Below, one piece after another: positions 8,801 to 17,543 of a stretch of 64,000 nucleotides of DNA. This stretch comes from Rhizobium tropici CIAT 899 (lineage in GTDB: Bacteria > Pseudomonadota > Alphaproteobacteria > Rhizobiales > Rhizobiaceae). Position 1 is the first letter of the stretch. Every line of letters starts with the position of its first letter. Under the pieces are notes generated by a model. That model ran no database searches. It saw only the letters and a list, made by a program, of their open reading frames with translations, and was not told the origin of the DNA. The position numbers and the translations under genes are program-made. The DNA lies in the NCBI RefSeq assembly GCF_000330885.1, contig NC_020060.1:124001-188000 (forward strand), given 5' to 3'.

Positions 8801-9799
8801 ATGGACCTCTCGATGACCACAGCAGATGCGAAAATTGAGACGCCATCCCGCACTCTCACCGCCAAGCGCACACTTTCCTGGGTGCTCGGCTTGCCCCCGG
8901 CATATTACGTGCTCGCAATCCTGATCGCTTTGGCCCCCGCGGTAAGTGCGACGCTGATCAATCCGAACTATTGGTTCGTGATCCTGAAACAGTCAGCGCC
9001 GCTCGGGATCGCGGTGCTGGCGCAATCTCTTGTCATGCGGGTGCGTTCGATTGATCTCTCGGTCAGTGGCGTGTTTGCTTTTTCGATCTATCTCTCCAGC
9101 TCCGGGCTCCTCAACAGTTACCCGCCCTTCGTCACGGTCCTGATGACGATCGTCATCGGCCTTGCCGTCGGTCTGATCAACGGCGCCCTCGTGGCCTATG
9201 TCCGCGCCTCTGCGGTCATCGCGACGCTGAGCGTATCGGCGATCCTCATCGGGATCGTCCAGTTCATGAGTTCCGGCCGTGCACCGGGTTCGACACCAAG
9301 CTGGCTTCGCGTCCTGACGAGCGGGAACATCTACGGTCTGTCTTACTCCGTTATCGTCTGGATCGGGATTTCCGTGGTCGTCGCACTAGCGTTCCGCTTC
9401 CTGATCCTCGGGCGCTACTTCCGCGCTGTCGGCGACAATCCGAGGGCGGCGGAGATAACAGGCATACCTCTGGCTCGAACGATTTTTGTCTCGCATACGC
9501 TGGCGGGCACGCTGACGGGCATCGCCGCCCTGGTTCAGGTGTCTGCGCTGGCCGTTGGAACGATCAAGCCCGGCTTCGACACCTTCATGAACGCTCTCGC
9601 CGCGACGATTCTCGGTGGGGTGACGTTCGGCGTCGACCGCGGCGGCGTCGCGGGGCCTTTCGTGGCGGTCGTCGCCTTCAGTTTCCTGTTTGCGATGTTG
9701 ACCGTGTTCGGCATCCAGGAGCCCGGCAAGCTTATCGTCCAGGGCGGGATCATCGCTCTTGCGGCGATCATTTACGGCGCACGCGTCGGTCGCGTCTAG
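8801..9799 (+). CDS. Sugar ABC transporter permease (second RbsC-like subunit)
   Basis: 332 residues from ATG 8801, hydrophobic, same family as its neighbour. It has the VRSIDLSVSGVFAFS segment after TM2-3 and ATILGGVTFGVDRGGVAGP near the end. The start is uncertain: TTG 8792 overlaps the previous stop, ATG 8801 sits immediately after GAAAGAG, and ATG 8813 has the best spacing to that site. All give the same membrane domain. It completes the importer encoded by 5174-9799. Confidence 0.88.
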   Translation: MDLSMTTADAKIETPSRTLTAKRTLSWVLGLPPAYYVLAILIALAPAVSATLINPNYWFVILKQSAPLGIAVLAQSLVMRVRSIDLSVSGVFAFSIYLSSSGLLNSYPPFVTVLMTIVIGLAVGLINGALVAYVRASAVIATLSVSAILIGIVQFMSSGRAPGSTPSWLRVLTSGNIYGLSYSVIVWIGISVVVALAFRFLILGRYFRAVGDNPRAAEITGIPLARTIFVSHTLAGTLTGIAALVQVSALAVGTIKPGFDTFMNALAATILGGVTFGVDRGGVAGPFVAVVAFSFLFAMLTVFGIQEPGKLIVQGGIIALAAIIYGARVGRV

Positions 9800-9862
9800 C
9801 CCGCACAGGATGCCAGACAGGTCATTCCCGGTGTCAACGCGGGGAGAATGCAGGAGAAAAGC

Positions 9863-10963
9863 ATGGTGAAGATAACGGCGGCTGTGGCCGTAAAACCGAA
9901 AGCTCCGCTGGAGTTTCGTGAACTTGAGCTGGCGGATCCCGAAGGCAATGAAATTCTTGTGCGAACGGTCGCGACGGGCATCTGCCATACGGACCTGTTG
10001 CTCCGTGATGGGATTTTTGGGCCTCCCGCCCCGGTCATACCGGGACATGAAGGTGTTGGCATCGTCGAAGCCATCGGGGCGGACGTCCAGGGTTTAAGGG
10101 TGGGCGACCACGTTGCGCTCAGCCAGAGTTCATGTGGCTTCTGCGGCGATTGCCGGCGCTCTCACCCGATGAACTGCCAGAACTACACCCAGTACAATCT
10201 GACGGGGCTTCGTCCGAACGGCAAAAAGGCCTTGCTTTGTGATGAAGTCGGCATCGGCAGCAACTTTGTCGGCCAGTCATCCTTCGCGACCCACATCCTG
10301 GCGACTGAGAACAACGCCGCGCAGCTTCCCAAGGATTTCGACCTGACGAATGCGGCCCCGCTCGGTTGCGGCATGGCAACGGGGGCAGGTACCGTCATCA
10401 ACGCCATGAAGCCGGAGATCGGACAAACCATTGCCGTGTTCGGCGCCGGAGCAGTGGGCATGGCTGCGGTGATGGCCGCCAAGGTCCGGCGGTGCAGCAA
10501 GATCATCATCATCGACCTGAACGAGCAGCGTTTGGCGATGGCCAAGACGTTGGGCGCGACCCATGCTATCAACGGCAGGGACCCAGACGTCGTGGAGCAG
10601 ATCCACGCCTTGACGGGCGGCGGTGCCGATTTTGCGATCGATGCCGTGGGTATCATTCCCGTCATCCTGAATACGATCAAATGCACGCGGGCAGGGGGCC
10701 ATGTCGTCCTCCTGGGGCTCGACGCGCTCGGCAAGGATATTCCAATCCCGCTGGACCTCATGGTCTTCAACCGGAAAATTCAGGGTGCCATTCTCGGAGA
10801 CCAGATCCCCCAGCTCTTCATTCCCCAACTGGTCGAGCTGAACCAGGCCGGCCTATTCCCGTTCCAGAAGCTGATCACAAAGTATCCGTTCGAGAAAATC
10901 AACGAGGCCATCGCCGATGCCGAAGCTGGCCGCGTGATCAAGCCCGTCATCGTCTTCAATTAG
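9863..10963 (+). CDS. Zinc-dependent alcohol dehydrogenase (XylB-like)
   Basis: 366 residues, medium-chain zinc dehydrogenase. GICHTD and GHEGVGIVEAIG mark the catalytic-zinc region, CGFCGDCRRSHPMNC holds the structural-zinc cysteines, and GAGAVGMAAVMAAK is the NAD-binding turn. ATG 9863 follows CAGGAGA. It lies 63 bp after the importer permease and 11 bp before the ABM-domain gene, so it is probably co-transcribed with the importer. It is a clear paralogue of 3399-4505; the divergent pair flanks the same promoter region at the far ends of the importer. Likely role: first oxidation of an imported alcohol. Confidence 0.92.
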   Translation: MVKITAAVAVKPKAPLEFRELELADPEGNEILVRTVATGICHTDLLLRDGIFGPPAPVIPGHEGVGIVEAIGADVQGLRVGDHVALSQSSCGFCGDCRRSHPMNCQNYTQYNLTGLRPNGKKALLCDEVGIGSNFVGQSSFATHILATENNAAQLPKDFDLTNAAPLGCGMATGAGTVINAMKPEIGQTIAVFGAGAVGMAAVMAAKVRRCSKIIIIDLNEQRLAMAKTLGATHAINGRDPDVVEQIHALTGGGADFAIDAVGIIPVILNTIKCTRAGGHVVLLGLDALGKDIPIPLDLMVFNRKIQGAILGDQIPQLFIPQLVELNQAGLFPFQKLITKYPFEKINEAIADAEAGRVIKPVIVFN

Positions 10964-10974
10964 GAGCTTCCCAC

Positions 10975-11286
10975 ATGCCATCGAGCAAGTCCGACGAACA
11001 GCATCTCATTGTTGAGTTTAAAACATCGACGCGTAACCGGGACCGTGTCAACACACTGCTCCAGGAGTTTGTCGGCCCTGCCCGCGAGGAAGAGGGCTGC
11101 CTCTACTACAATCTCTACCAGCGCTCCGACGAGCCGAATACGTTCTTCATTCTCGATGGTTGGGCAAACGAGGAGGCAGCCGCGCGTCACGGAGAATCTC
11201 CGAACGTCAAGCGTGTTCTCGAACCGTTGCTTCCGTTGCTGGTAAGCCCCCCTTCCATCATTGTGAGCAGTCGCATCAGCGACTGA
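10975..11286 (+). CDS. Small ABM-domain protein (putative quinol monooxygenase, YgiN-like)
   Basis: 103 residues. The pattern LIVEFKTSTRNRDRVNTLLQ, then GCLYYNLYQRSDEPN and FILDGWANEEAAARH is that of the antibiotic-biosynthesis monooxygenase (ABM) ferredoxin-like fold. Such small dimeric proteins oxidise phenolic or quinol compounds without a cofactor, or act as helper domains. It lies between an alcohol dehydrogenase and an NDH-2, 11 bp after the former. A hairpin (11268-11285, CAGTCGC-ATCA-GCGACTG) overlaps its stop codon. Confidence 0.8.
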   Translation: MPSSKSDEQHLIVEFKTSTRNRDRVNTLLQEFVGPAREEEGCLYYNLYQRSDEPNTFFILDGWANEEAAARHGESPNVKRVLEPLLPLLVSPPSIIVSSRISD

Positions 11287-11361
11287 GCTTGCGATTGTGC
11301 AACACCGAAAGACGCGCTTGATCCGAGGCGGGTTTTTTCCAAAGGCTCGCGGGAGGACGAA

Positions 11362-12624
11362 ATGGAGCATCGAGTTGTCATCGTGGGAGGTGGTTTCGCC
11401 GGCCTCCAATTGGCCAAGGATCTCAAATGTCCAAACCTCTCGATCACGATCATCGACAGACGCAATCATCACCTGTTCCAGCCGCTGCTCTATCAGGTCG
11501 CCACGACCGTCCTGGCGACCTCCGAGATTGCCTGGCCCATTCGCGCAGTATTTCGTGGAAGGAAAGATGTCACGACGCTTCTTGGCGAGGTCGTGGGCGT
11601 CGATGTCGAGAAGCGGCTCGTCTCGCTCAAGGGCGGCCATGCCATTCCCTACGATACCCTTGTTCTCGCAACGGGGGCCCGTCACGCGTATTTCGGCCGG
11701 GATGAATGGGAGCCCTTCGCGCCCGGACTGAAGGCGTTGGAAGACGCCACCACGATCCGCCGTCGCCTTCTCCTGGCGTTCGAAAAAGCGGAGCTGGAAA
11801 CCGATCCCCAAGCGCGGGCGGGGCTGCTGACCTTCTCGATAATCGGCGCCGGGCCGACAGGCGTCGAAATGGCCGGGATCATCGCCGAACTGGCTCGAAG
11901 AACGCTTGTCGAGGAATTCAGAAACATCGATACGACTTCGGCGCGCATTCTTCTTGTAGAGGCAGGGCCGCGTATTCTGCCTATTTTTCATGAGGCGTTA
12001 TCGCAATACGCCGAGCGATCCCTTGCGTCGATGGGCGTCGAGGTTCGCACGGGAAGGCCCGTGACCGACTGCACCGAGGAAGGCATATCGATTGGGGACG
12101 AGTTTGTCCCGAGCCGCACGGTCATATGGGCGGCGGGCGTGCAGGCATCCAAGGCCGCCGTGTGGGTGGGGGCGGAGACGGATCGAGCGGGGCGTGCTAT
12201 CGTGCAGCCCGACCTTACGGTCTTCGAACACCCGGACATCTTCGTTGTCGGCGATACCGCTAGCGTTAAGACCGGCGAGGGAATGCTGGTTCCTGGTATC
12301 GCGCCCGCAGCAAAGCAGCAGGGAAAATACGTCGCCCAAGTGATCAAGGCCCGCCTCAAGCAGCGCTCAGCGCCGCCTCCTTTCAAGTACAGGCATCTTG
12401 GTAATCTTGCGACCATTGGACCAAGCTCCGCGGTGATCGATTTCGGCAGGCTGCGGCTCAAGGGCTCCATCGCCTGGTGGATCTGGGGCCTTGCTCACAT
12501 CTACTTCTTGATCGGAACAAGGAGCCGCATGGCGGTTGCGCTGAGCTGGCTTTGGGCATTTGCCTCCGGCCACCACTCTGCGCGCCTTATTACCCAGAAG
12601 GAGACGCTGAAGGAGGAGGTCTAG
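11362..12624 (+). CDS. Type II NADH dehydrogenase (NDH-2), FAD-dependent
   Basis: 420 residues, normal for bacterial NDH-2. VVIVGGGFAGLQ at the N terminus binds FAD, SIIGAGPTGVEMAG (about residue 157) binds NAD(P)H, and IFVVGDTASV is the second FAD segment. The C-terminal hydrophobic stretch around IAWWIWGLAHIYFLIG anchors it to the inner membrane. It transfers electrons from NADH to quinone without pumping protons. GGGAGG precedes ATG 11362. Its place after an alcohol dehydrogenase suggests it re-oxidises NADH made by the pathway, which is an inference from position. Confidence 0.88.
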   Translation: MEHRVVIVGGGFAGLQLAKDLKCPNLSITIIDRRNHHLFQPLLYQVATTVLATSEIAWPIRAVFRGRKDVTTLLGEVVGVDVEKRLVSLKGGHAIPYDTLVLATGARHAYFGRDEWEPFAPGLKALEDATTIRRRLLLAFEKAELETDPQARAGLLTFSIIGAGPTGVEMAGIIAELARRTLVEEFRNIDTTSARILLVEAGPRILPIFHEALSQYAERSLASMGVEVRTGRPVTDCTEEGISIGDEFVPSRTVIWAAGVQASKAAVWVGAETDRAGRAIVQPDLTVFEHPDIFVVGDTASVKTGEGMLVPGIAPAAKQQGKYVAQVIKARLKQRSAPPPFKYRHLGNLATIGPSSAVIDFGRLRLKGSIAWWIWGLAHIYFLIGTRSRMAVALSWLWAFASGHHSARLITQKETLKEEV

Positions 12625-12681
12625 CAGCATGGGCAAAGCGCTGAACCACATATTGAAGAAGGGTGGGCAATTATCTCGTTC

Positions 12682-13115
12682 ATGGCACATATCAGTATCA
12701 AAACGAAAATGCTGCTTTTGGTCGTTCCCATTTGTGTGATCGGGATCGCCGGACTGACGTTTGATTCACTCAAGCACCGGGGCGCCTCCCAAAGCTACGT
12801 GAATTTCATCGCAGAGGATGGGGCCGATGCGATTCACATAGCGCGCGCCAACCAGCATTTTACGGCAGTGAGCTATAATGCCTACCAGACCTGTCCTACG
12901 ACATCAAAGACCTCAACATCAAAAAATTTGCACTCTACTACGAAAACAACAAGACCAAGCTGCTCTTGGAATTACGTTTGGTCAAGCGACTGCTGCCGGA
13001 GCACAAGACTTCGATGGAGAGCTTCGTTGAGGCTGCAAACGATATTCTTCAGCTTAGAACCCGGCTTGTACAGCCGGCGGTCCAAGGCGACGGCTGCCCA
13101 TCACTACCGCCCTGA
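12682..13115 (+). pseudogene. Decayed methyl-accepting chemotaxis protein, N-terminal fragment
   Basis: The frame begins like a chemoreceptor: a cytoplasmic start and a membrane segment (KMLLLVVPICVIGIAGLTF), then a helical sensor region ending VSYNAYQ near 12888. The sequence continues in another frame from 12891 with LSYDIKDLNIKKFALYYENN and RLVKRLLPEHKTSMESFVEA, up to a stop at 13113-13115. A one-base loss near 12890 explains this. No HAMP or signalling domain follows, so the gene is both frameshifted and truncated. Confidence 0.75.
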
Positions 13116-13237
13116 AGCGCAACCCAGAGCCGATCGGCCGGTGGTCAGTTGAGTTCAAGCAGGGAATTTTGGCCTTCGTCTATGAGCATCAACTAAATTC
13201 CTAACGCCTCGATCGAGTACGAGATGGTAGTTCTAGA

Positions 13238-13444
13238 ATGACAATATCGAACCTTTGTCCTCTCCAGATGGCATCCTTGCGATGGCTGGCACGAGGGAAG
13301 ACGATTCCTATGATTGCCCAAATAGAGGGCAGGAGAGTGGACGATATCGAGCGCTGCTTGAACGATGCCTTGCTACTGCTCGAAGTGGAGACTCTCGACG
13401 ATGCTTTTCGAAAAATCGAAATAGCTCGCTGTGACAGAACTTAA
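13238..13444 (+). CDS. Small LuxR-type HTH protein
   Basis: 68 residues. LCPLQMASLRWLARGKTIPM followed by IAQIEGR and VDDIERCLNDALLLLEVETL has the helix pattern of a LuxR/GerE-type DNA-binding domain with no receiver or sensor domain. Similar stand-alone proteins are found in rhizobia. The ribosome site (GAGATGG) is weak. Target and role are unknown; it is flanked by two decayed genes. Confidence 0.6.
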   Translation: MTISNLCPLQMASLRWLARGKTIPMIAQIEGRRVDDIERCLNDALLLLEVETLDDAFRKIEIARCDRT

Positions 13445-13709
13445 AGGGATTTTAGCATGCAATTGACACTATTTGGAATTGCCCGGGGGCGTTGAGTTCC
13501 ATAATAGAACTTATCTGATTTTTGTTACGAGATTGATTTAAAAGAATAAATCCGCATAGAGAACTGAACGTCCTGGCGAGTCCCTCTCGGTGGAACATCA
13601 TATTCCGTGACGCATGAACGGGGCAATTGACTGGCGAGGCCAGCCCTCGCCGTGGTTTCGACGGGGCATCGTGAACTCAACGGCAAAGGGTCGAGCCCGT
13701 GACGCGGGG
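13445..13709. other. Gene-poor stretch beside an IS remnant
   Basis: No supported gene. The DNA is AT-rich at 13440-13560 and adjoins the degraded transposase. No clear terminal inverted repeat could be matched by eye. Confidence 0.4.
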
Positions 13710-14168
13710 CTATTTTGTCAGCCATGCGCAAACGATTTGCGCCCATAGGTTCATCGCTGCTGCCCCCAGTTCGCGACATGGCTCGCGGTGAGGTGATGGG
13801 GGGATGTGGAACATGTTAGCAATCGGGTCATGGATGGAGACGAAGCGCCGCAAGAGTCGTTGTGACCTGAAAGGCTACGTGATCCGCTGTTGCCGTCGGA
13901 TTGGCTGGTGCGAATTCTCCGCTCGATTGTTCAAGCCCTTGTGATGCCGATGCGCGACAGCCGGCGTGATGTCTCGTTCGGTGTTGTAGGATTGAAGCTT
14001 GTCGTTGGCGAACGACCAAATTCTCTGCCCGGCGGATCGTAGGGTGCGAGACAATGATCCCAAGAGCGGCCAGCATATCCTCGACCATCCGGAGACTGAA
14101 AAGGGAAACGGAACTAAAGCGACATCGCGTGGGCCGATAATTCAGCAGGAAAGCAGTGGCGACGATAA
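13710..14168 (-). pseudogene. IS6-family transposase remnant
   Basis: On the minus strand three pieces in different frames resemble an IS6-family transposase. The N terminus is YRRHCFPAELSAHAMSL, with an in-frame stop next to it, then FRFPF. MVEDMLAALGIIVSHPTIRR follows in a shifted frame. Then, after loss of the middle (including most of the DDE core), come NDKLQSYNTERDITPAVAHR, HHKGLNNRAENSHQPIRRQQ and a frame-shifted tail SIHDPIANMFHIPP ending near 13710. It cannot make an active transposase. It records an old insertion next to the decayed chemoreceptor. Confidence 0.8.
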
Positions 14169-14215
14169 AGTGGCTCACGGTTTGTTATGCCCGATCATCG
14201 CGCAGCTAACCATGG

Positions 14216-15007
14216 TCAGTTAGCGTCACGAGGCTCCCCGTGGGCACCTTCAAACGCGCTTTCCTTCGCGTGTATCGGAGGCCACCAACGCAGGAGTTCG
14301 CTCTCCGTCTGAGGGCACGGGGAAAGTCTGCTTGTCAGATACGAAACATTGGCCATCGCCGCCTCCCTGGCTGCGTGATCTGCACAAAGGCCGCTTTTAT
14401 CGATCTCGCGGCAATATTCGATCAGGGCTTCGATGGTCACCATGAGGAGGCCATGCCGCTCAGCGAATTCGCTGAGCTCGGGAAGACGCGCCATAGTGCC
14501 GTCGTCGTTGGCGATTTCGCAGATGACACCCGCTGGCTCGAGCCCGGCCAGCCGCGCGAAATCCACCGCGGCTTCCGTATGGCCGGGGCGGCCGAGGACA
14601 CCGGACGGGTTTGCCCGCAGGGGGAATATGTGGCCCGGCCGGGACAGGTCCTCCGGCACCGTTGATGCGTCAGCGAGCGCCCTGATGGTCTTGGCGCGGT
14701 CTTCTGCGGAAATGCCGGTCGATACGCCTTGTATCAGGTCCACTGAGACAGTGAACGCTGTCTGCATGGAATCCGAGTTACGCTCCACCATGAGCGGGAT
14801 ATCCAGTTCGTCCAGCCGGTCCCCGGTCATCGGAACGCAGATCAGGCCGCGCGCATAACGCATCATGAAGGCAACATGATCGTTCGTCACCTTGTCCGCG
14901 GCAACCAGGATGTCGCCTTCGTTTTCCCGGTCTTCGTCGTCCACGACGATGATCATCTCTCCGGCGGCGATTGCTTTAACTGCGCTCTCGATGGGAGCAA
15001 ACTTCAT
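14216..15007 (-). CDS. ribB: 3,4-dihydroxy-2-butanone 4-phosphate synthase
   Basis: 263 residues. Converts ribulose 5-phosphate to 3,4-dihydroxy-2-butanone 4-phosphate plus formate, the four-carbon precursor of riboflavin. Diagnostic motifs are the acidic loop [17 protein letters not shown], then [10 protein letters not shown] and [15 protein letters not shown]. The RibB domain ends about residue 205 ([10 protein letters not shown]). The last 55-60 residues are an extra tail that is not a GTP cyclohydrolase II domain. ATG 15007 follows AAGGAG. It is the last gene of an operon beginning with an ABC ATPase at 19102, right after an FMN reductase. It is probably a dedicated extra copy boosting flavin supply for the monooxygenase module. 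Confidence 0.93.
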   Translation of the reverse strand: MKFAPIESAVKAIAAGEMIIVVDDEDRENEGDILVAADKVTNDHVAFMMRYARGLICVPMTGDRLDELDIPLMVERNSDSMQTAFTVSVDLIQGVSTGISAEDRAKTIRALADASTVPEDLSRPGHIFPLRANPSGVLGRPGHTEAAVDFARLAGLEPAGVICEIANDDGTMARLPELSEFAERHGLLMVTIEALIEYCREIDKSGLCADHAAREAAMANVSYLTSRLSPCPQTESELLRWWPPIHAKESAFEGAHGEPRDAN

Positions 15008-15022
15008 GGTCTTCTCCTTGAA

Positions 15023-15532
15023 CTAAACATGGCCCAGAGTGCGAGCGAGTTGGCGGTCGACCCGCTCCCGGAGTTCCGCAGACGGTGCCGAATCTGGAAA
15101 GTCGCCGTCCATCGCATAGATGAAGTCACCGCGAACCTCGGCTTTGAAGAAGCCCATCAATGAGCGCAGGTGAGCCTCGACGTGCTGACCATGGGCTTCG
15201 GCTTTACCCGTTGCGAATATCAACACGGGTTTCCCCTGCAGGGCTGTCATTTCGAAGAGGTCGAAAAGATGCTTGAGAAGGCCGGTCATCGAGGACTTGA
15301 AGACCGGCGTGCCCACGATGAGGACATCTGAAGACTGGATTGCGTCAAGAACGTTCGCGAGTCCAACAGGAGCCTCCGAACGCCACAGGGTGGTTCCCAA
15401 CACCGGGAGAACATCGACCAGGTCAAACAGATACCGTGTGTGACCGGGCGAGACGCTCGAGAGTGCGTATTCCCCGAGCGCCCGCGTCTTCGAGGGGCGC
15501 GAGACATTGCCAGTTATCGCGACAATCTTCAA
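15023..15532 (-). CDS. NAD(P)H-dependent FMN reductase (SsuE/MsuE-like)
   Basis: 169 residues, flavodoxin-like fold of the FMN_red family. It starts KIVAITGNVSRPSKT (phosphate-binding loop region). It has DVLIVGTPVFKSSMTGLLKH and LFDLFEMTALQGKPVLIFAT, segments matching SsuE-type reductases. It supplies reduced FMN to two-component monooxygenases. The start is TTG 15532 with GAAAGG upstream, since no ATG fits. It is encoded 15 bp before ribB and 16 bp after a permease gene, in the operon controlled by the operator at 19220. Confidence 0.88.
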   Translation of the reverse strand: MKIVAITGNVSRPSKTRALGEYALSSVSPGHTRYLFDLVDVLPVLGTTLWRSEAPVGLANVLDAIQSSDVLIVGTPVFKSSMTGLLKHLFDLFEMTALQGKPVLIFATGKAEAHGQHVEAHLRSLMGFFKAEVRGDFIYAMDGDFPDSAPSAELRERVDRQLARTLGHV

Positions 15533-15548
15533 TTTGCCGGCCTTTCGA

Positions 15549-16562
15549 TCAGATCTGGTTGCGGATATGCGGGGTACGAGCGTAGACGGCCACCATCGGC
15601 ACGATCAGCAGACCCACGATCGCCTGTTGCGCGGCAAAACTCAGGCCCAGCCCAACCAGCAGGGACGTCATTACCGTCAATACGAGTACGCCGAGAACGG
15701 TTGCCCCGTATCCGCCTGCGCCTCCAAGCAACGAGGTGCCGCCGATCACAACGGCCGCAACGGTGGTGAAGAGATATGGATCTCCGACGCCAACGAATCC
15801 GCCGCCGGAAAACCCGAGCAGCAATACGCCCGTCAGTGCCGACATCGCTCCACTGATACCGTGAATGCTGGTCCAGACCTTGGTTTCGGAAATGCCAAGC
15901 CGTGCCGCTGCAGTCCTGCTGCCCCCCACCGCGTAGATGGAGCGGCCAAACCAGGTGTTGTACAGAGCCCAGATGGTCGCAAGCGTTATGAGCAGCCAAA
16001 CCAGCACCACCGGCGGCAGGGAAAGCCCGAAGGTCTTCCCGTTGAACGCGGCGAAATTCCGGAGCCAGTTCGGTACGGGCGCGAAAACCGTGCCGCCGTA
16101 GTCGGAACCGATGGAGGTGTACAGCTGTACCGCACCGACAAATGCGAAGCCGACCCCCAGGGACATGATGAGAGCCTGGCCCTGCAGCCTGAAGCTCAAA
16201 AAGCCGTTCGCGACCCCGATTGCTGCTCCCAGGATAACGACCACTATTGCGGCCAGCCAGGCAGGCATGCCGGTGACCAACAGGCTTGGGAAGAGAATGT
16301 TCGCTCCCCCGATGACATAGGGAATGGAGAGATCAAGCGCGCCGACCATGGCACATAGCGTCTGTCCCAACGATGCAAGCCCCAGGAAAGCGGCAAGCAG
16401 CAATATCGAACGCGCGTTACGGGGGGAGATGAACCCCGGAACAAGGATCGTACCCAGCACGAGAAGTGCGGCAAGCAGACCAAAGCCAATCACGATGCTG
16501 CGCTGCAGTTTTACCGATCGTCCTGTTTGGCTCATCGTCTGTTCCGTTGCGAGTAAAGTCAT
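15549..16562 (-). CDS. RbsC-type sugar ABC transporter permease
   Basis: 337 residues, multi-pass inner-membrane protein. ALDLSIPYVIGGANILFP and VVIGGTSLLGGAGGYGATVL are shared almost exactly with the permease at 102-1121, and both end PHIRNQI, so the two are close paralogues. ATG 16562 follows GGGAGG. It is the third gene of the operon ATPase-permease-permease-FMN reductase-ribB. It should pair with 16575-17543, whose own paralogue lies at the left edge of the window. Confidence 0.9.
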   Translation of the reverse strand: MTLLATEQTMSQTGRSVKLQRSIVIGFGLLAALLVLGTILVPGFISPRNARSILLLAAFLGLASLGQTLCAMVGALDLSIPYVIGGANILFPSLLVTGMPAWLAAIVVVILGAAIGVANGFLSFRLQGQALIMSLGVGFAFVGAVQLYTSIGSDYGGTVFAPVPNWLRNFAAFNGKTFGLSLPPVVLVWLLITLATIWALYNTWFGRSIYAVGGSRTAAARLGISETKVWTSIHGISGAMSALTGVLLLGFSGGGFVGVGDPYLFTTVAAVVIGGTSLLGGAGGYGATVLGVLVLTVMTSLLVGLGLSFAAQQAIVGLLIVPMVAVYARTPHIRNQI

Positions 16563-16574
16563 TACAAGTCCTCC

Positions 16575-17543
16575 CTAGAAAGCCGGGCGCCGGGCCGTCA
16601 TGAATACGTTGACGAGGAGCGATGCCACGAGGATCAGGCCGAAAGCCATTTGCGTCACGAACCCTGTCACGCTTCCGAAACTGAAGGCGGAAAGCAGGTA
16701 CGAGATGAGGAACATGTTCAGCGCACCAAGCGTCGACCCCAAAGCCCCCCCTCTCCCGCCAGCCAGGTTTGCGCCACCGAGCACCAGGGCGGTAACTGCC
16801 TGGAGCGTGTAGCTGCTTCCCTGGGTAGGATCGCCCGAAGAGATCAATGCCGTATAGCTGAGCGCGGCAAGGCCAACGAAGACGCCGCCGAGGAGATGGG
16901 CGCAGATGCGTACGGTGTCGACTTTCACTCCGCTCGTGTAGGCCATCCGTTCGTCGGCGCCTGTCATGCGGAGGTGGGAGTAAAAGGTGGTCCGGCGCAT
17001 AACGGCCCAAAGAGCGAACGCCGCCAGGACGATAATCAGCACCGGAGATAAGATCGTGGTTCCTGCTCCCCACGTCATCATCCAGTCCGGCGCGACGCCG
17101 CCGGGCCTTGACATGACCATGAGGTTCACGCCTGAAAGGACGAGGAAGCTGGAAAGCGTGACGATGATGGGGGCGACCCGGACGTAGATGATGATGAGCG
17201 CCTGCAGCAACTGGTACAGCGCGCCGACTGCTACCACCCAGCAAACCACCGCGAGTGGCGACGTGTAACCACTTGCCGAGAGCCAGCCGATCAGGGTGAC
17301 GTTCACGAAACCCATCAAGGGGCCAACGGAAAGATCAACCGAACCGCGTCCTGCCATCACGATCGGTGTCAGGGCGAGCGTTGTGAGGATCAAAGGTGCT
17401 GCGACGATGATTGCTCCGCCTATTCCGGTTGCGGTGAACAGCCGCGGCGACAGCAAGGCTGCAGCGACGAGCAACACTCCGAAAAGAACGAACGGTACGG
17501 TCAGCGACCTGTCGAGCGCAGGAAATCCAAAACGTTGCGACAT
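16575..17543 (-). CDS. Sugar ABC transporter permease
   Basis: 322 residues, BPD_transp_2 family, with the SVDLSVGPLMGFVNV segment and TALVLGGANLAGGRGGALG near the C terminus. Its ATG overlaps the stop of the ATPase gene by one base (TGATG), indicating translational coupling. The C-terminal 28 residues nearly match the fragment at 1-89. It forms the membrane part of the second importer together with 15549-16562. Confidence 0.9.
   Translation of the reverse strand: MSQRFGFPALDRSLTVPFVLFGVLLVAAALLSPRLFTATGIGGAIIVAAPLILTTLALTPIVMAGRGSVDLSVGPLMGFVNVTLIGWLSASGYTSPLAVVCWVVAVGALYQLLQALIIIYVRVAPIIVTLSSFLVLSGVNLMVMSRPGGVAPDWMMTWGAGTTILSPVLIIVLAAFALWAVMRRTTFYSHLRMTGADERMAYTSGVKVDTVRICAHLLGGVFVGLAALSYTALISSGDPTQGSSYTLQAVTALVLGGANLAGGRGGALGSTLGALNMFLISYLLSAFSFGSVTGFVTQMAFGLILVASLLVNVFMTARRPAF

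Noticed and set aside
13525..13779. Minus-strand frame of 84 codons beside the IS remnant
   Set aside because: Overlaps the out-of-frame transposase tail and has no independent support.
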